A DNA stretch of 64,000 nucleotides from Candidatus Gastranaerophilales bacterium (GTDB lineage: Bacteria; Cyanobacteriota; Vampirovibrionia; Gastranaerophilales; Gastranaerophilaceae). Both the position numbers and the translations under genes were made by a program. The notes below the pieces were generated by a model. The model ran no database searches and was not told the origin of the DNA. It saw only the letters and a list, made by a program, of their open reading frames with translations. Of this stretch, positions 63,784 to 64,000 are shown one piece after another; the stretch's first letter is position 1, and the number at the start of each line of letters is the position of its first letter. The stretch spans positions 62,001-126,000 of the forward strand of contig CALUVT010000001.1 of assembly GCA_944324345.1 (NCBI GenBank), written 5' to 3'.

Positions 63784-64000
63784 TGCTACCCCTTATATTC
63801 ATTTATAGCAATGACATTCATTACTCTTAACAAGTTAAATATCAAGCAAACTCTCTCAAAACTTATCATTCAGACACAATTCATTTTTTGAACACTTTTT
63901 GAACGCTATTTAAACAGGAGTTAAATACCATTTAAGAATTTTTGTTGTCAGGATAGTTTATAAAAAATGCGTTTACAGTATCAGAATCTCGCCTTAAGTG
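63784..64000. promoter_or_regulatory. Conserved control region of the small-gene operon (second copy)
   Basis: No gene. The 65 bases next to the start codon match 27504-27568, including the ATTGCT...AGCAAT inverted repeat and TTAAATATCAAGCAAA. TTTTTGAACACTTTTTGAACG follows at about 63884-63904. The sequence beyond is not shared and runs to the window end. Confidence 0.5.

Larger units (their letters stand above)
46747..64000 (+). mobile_element. Second tRNA-associated accessory region / transposon (right end outside window)
   Basis: Downstream of tRNA-Ile all genes are accessory: toxin-antitoxin, transposase-AAA-wHTH-HTH, Gabija, McrBC, unknown proteins and a small-gene operon shared with the first transposon. 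The module order matches the first element, so a related transposon is likely. I could not fix its ends: candidates for the left end are the ~300-bp repeats at 46747 and 47949 or the TGTCTC site at 49218, and no right end lies inside the window. Confidence 0.5.

Overview
The window is AT-rich bacterial chromosome. Housekeeping genes (enolase, engB, ffh, prs, thymidine kinase, a Xer recombinase) are mixed with lipoprotein, SLH-domain and TonB-like envelope genes, so the cell is probably diderm. The SLH protein with a cysteine-rich N-terminus, the acyl-ACP thioesterase, the AT-richness and the many apparently leaderless genes would fit a gut Melainabacteria/Gastranaerophilales-type organism. That placement is inference; no 16S gene is present.

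Layout. 1-19.6 kb is mostly core: a partial HPP membrane protein, a lone restriction-like protein with an XRE regulator, an hcp-cupin operon, secreted hydrolase and cupin, a solute-binding lipoprotein, the SLH protein, tdk, TrmB, Xer, a TPR protein, engB, an EF-hand protein, eno and a MATE pump. At 19.63 kb lies tRNA-Met(CAT), and 48 bp after it begins a 14.5 kb transposon (19756-34236). It has TGT...ACA ends and a 5-bp duplication CCAGC on each side. It carries a MuA/TnsB-like transposase, an AAA ATPase, a winged-helix protein, a second MuA-like transposase and a small HTH protein. Its cargo is defence-like: an HNH nuclease, a MutH-like nuclease with two adenine methylases, and an OLD-like ATPase/TOPRIM + ParB-like + D12-methylase operon. 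A 40-bp direct repeat of the tRNA-Met 3' end lies outside both ends.

34.4-46.6 kb returns to core-type genes: ArsP/ArsR, a CMD protein with a MerR regulator and a 19-bp-spacer promoter, tRNA-Ser, ffh, a three-repeat TonB-like protein, a two-component pair, prs, a thioesterase and Hsp20. At 46.61 kb tRNA-Ile(GAT) opens a second accessory region that runs past the window end. It holds a ~300-bp sequence in two copies flanking a RelE/HigB-type toxin-antitoxin pair, a caspase-like orphan, a second transposase-AAA-wHTH-HTH module, a Gabija pair (GajA/GajB), McrBC, several unknown genes, and a small-gene operon closely related to one in the first transposon.

The most unusual feature is a family of 58-96 bp palindromic elements (48.16-51.94 kb). 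They share the termini AGCGGATT...CAAG and show compensatory stem changes. One interrupts a repeat copy whose uninterrupted version is also in the window, one is inserted in frame inside the transposase gene, and two lie exactly at gene junctions. Taken together, the window shows two related Tn7/Mu-like, tRNA-associated transposons carrying interchangeable defence cargo, the second of them colonised by a small RPE-like palindrome.
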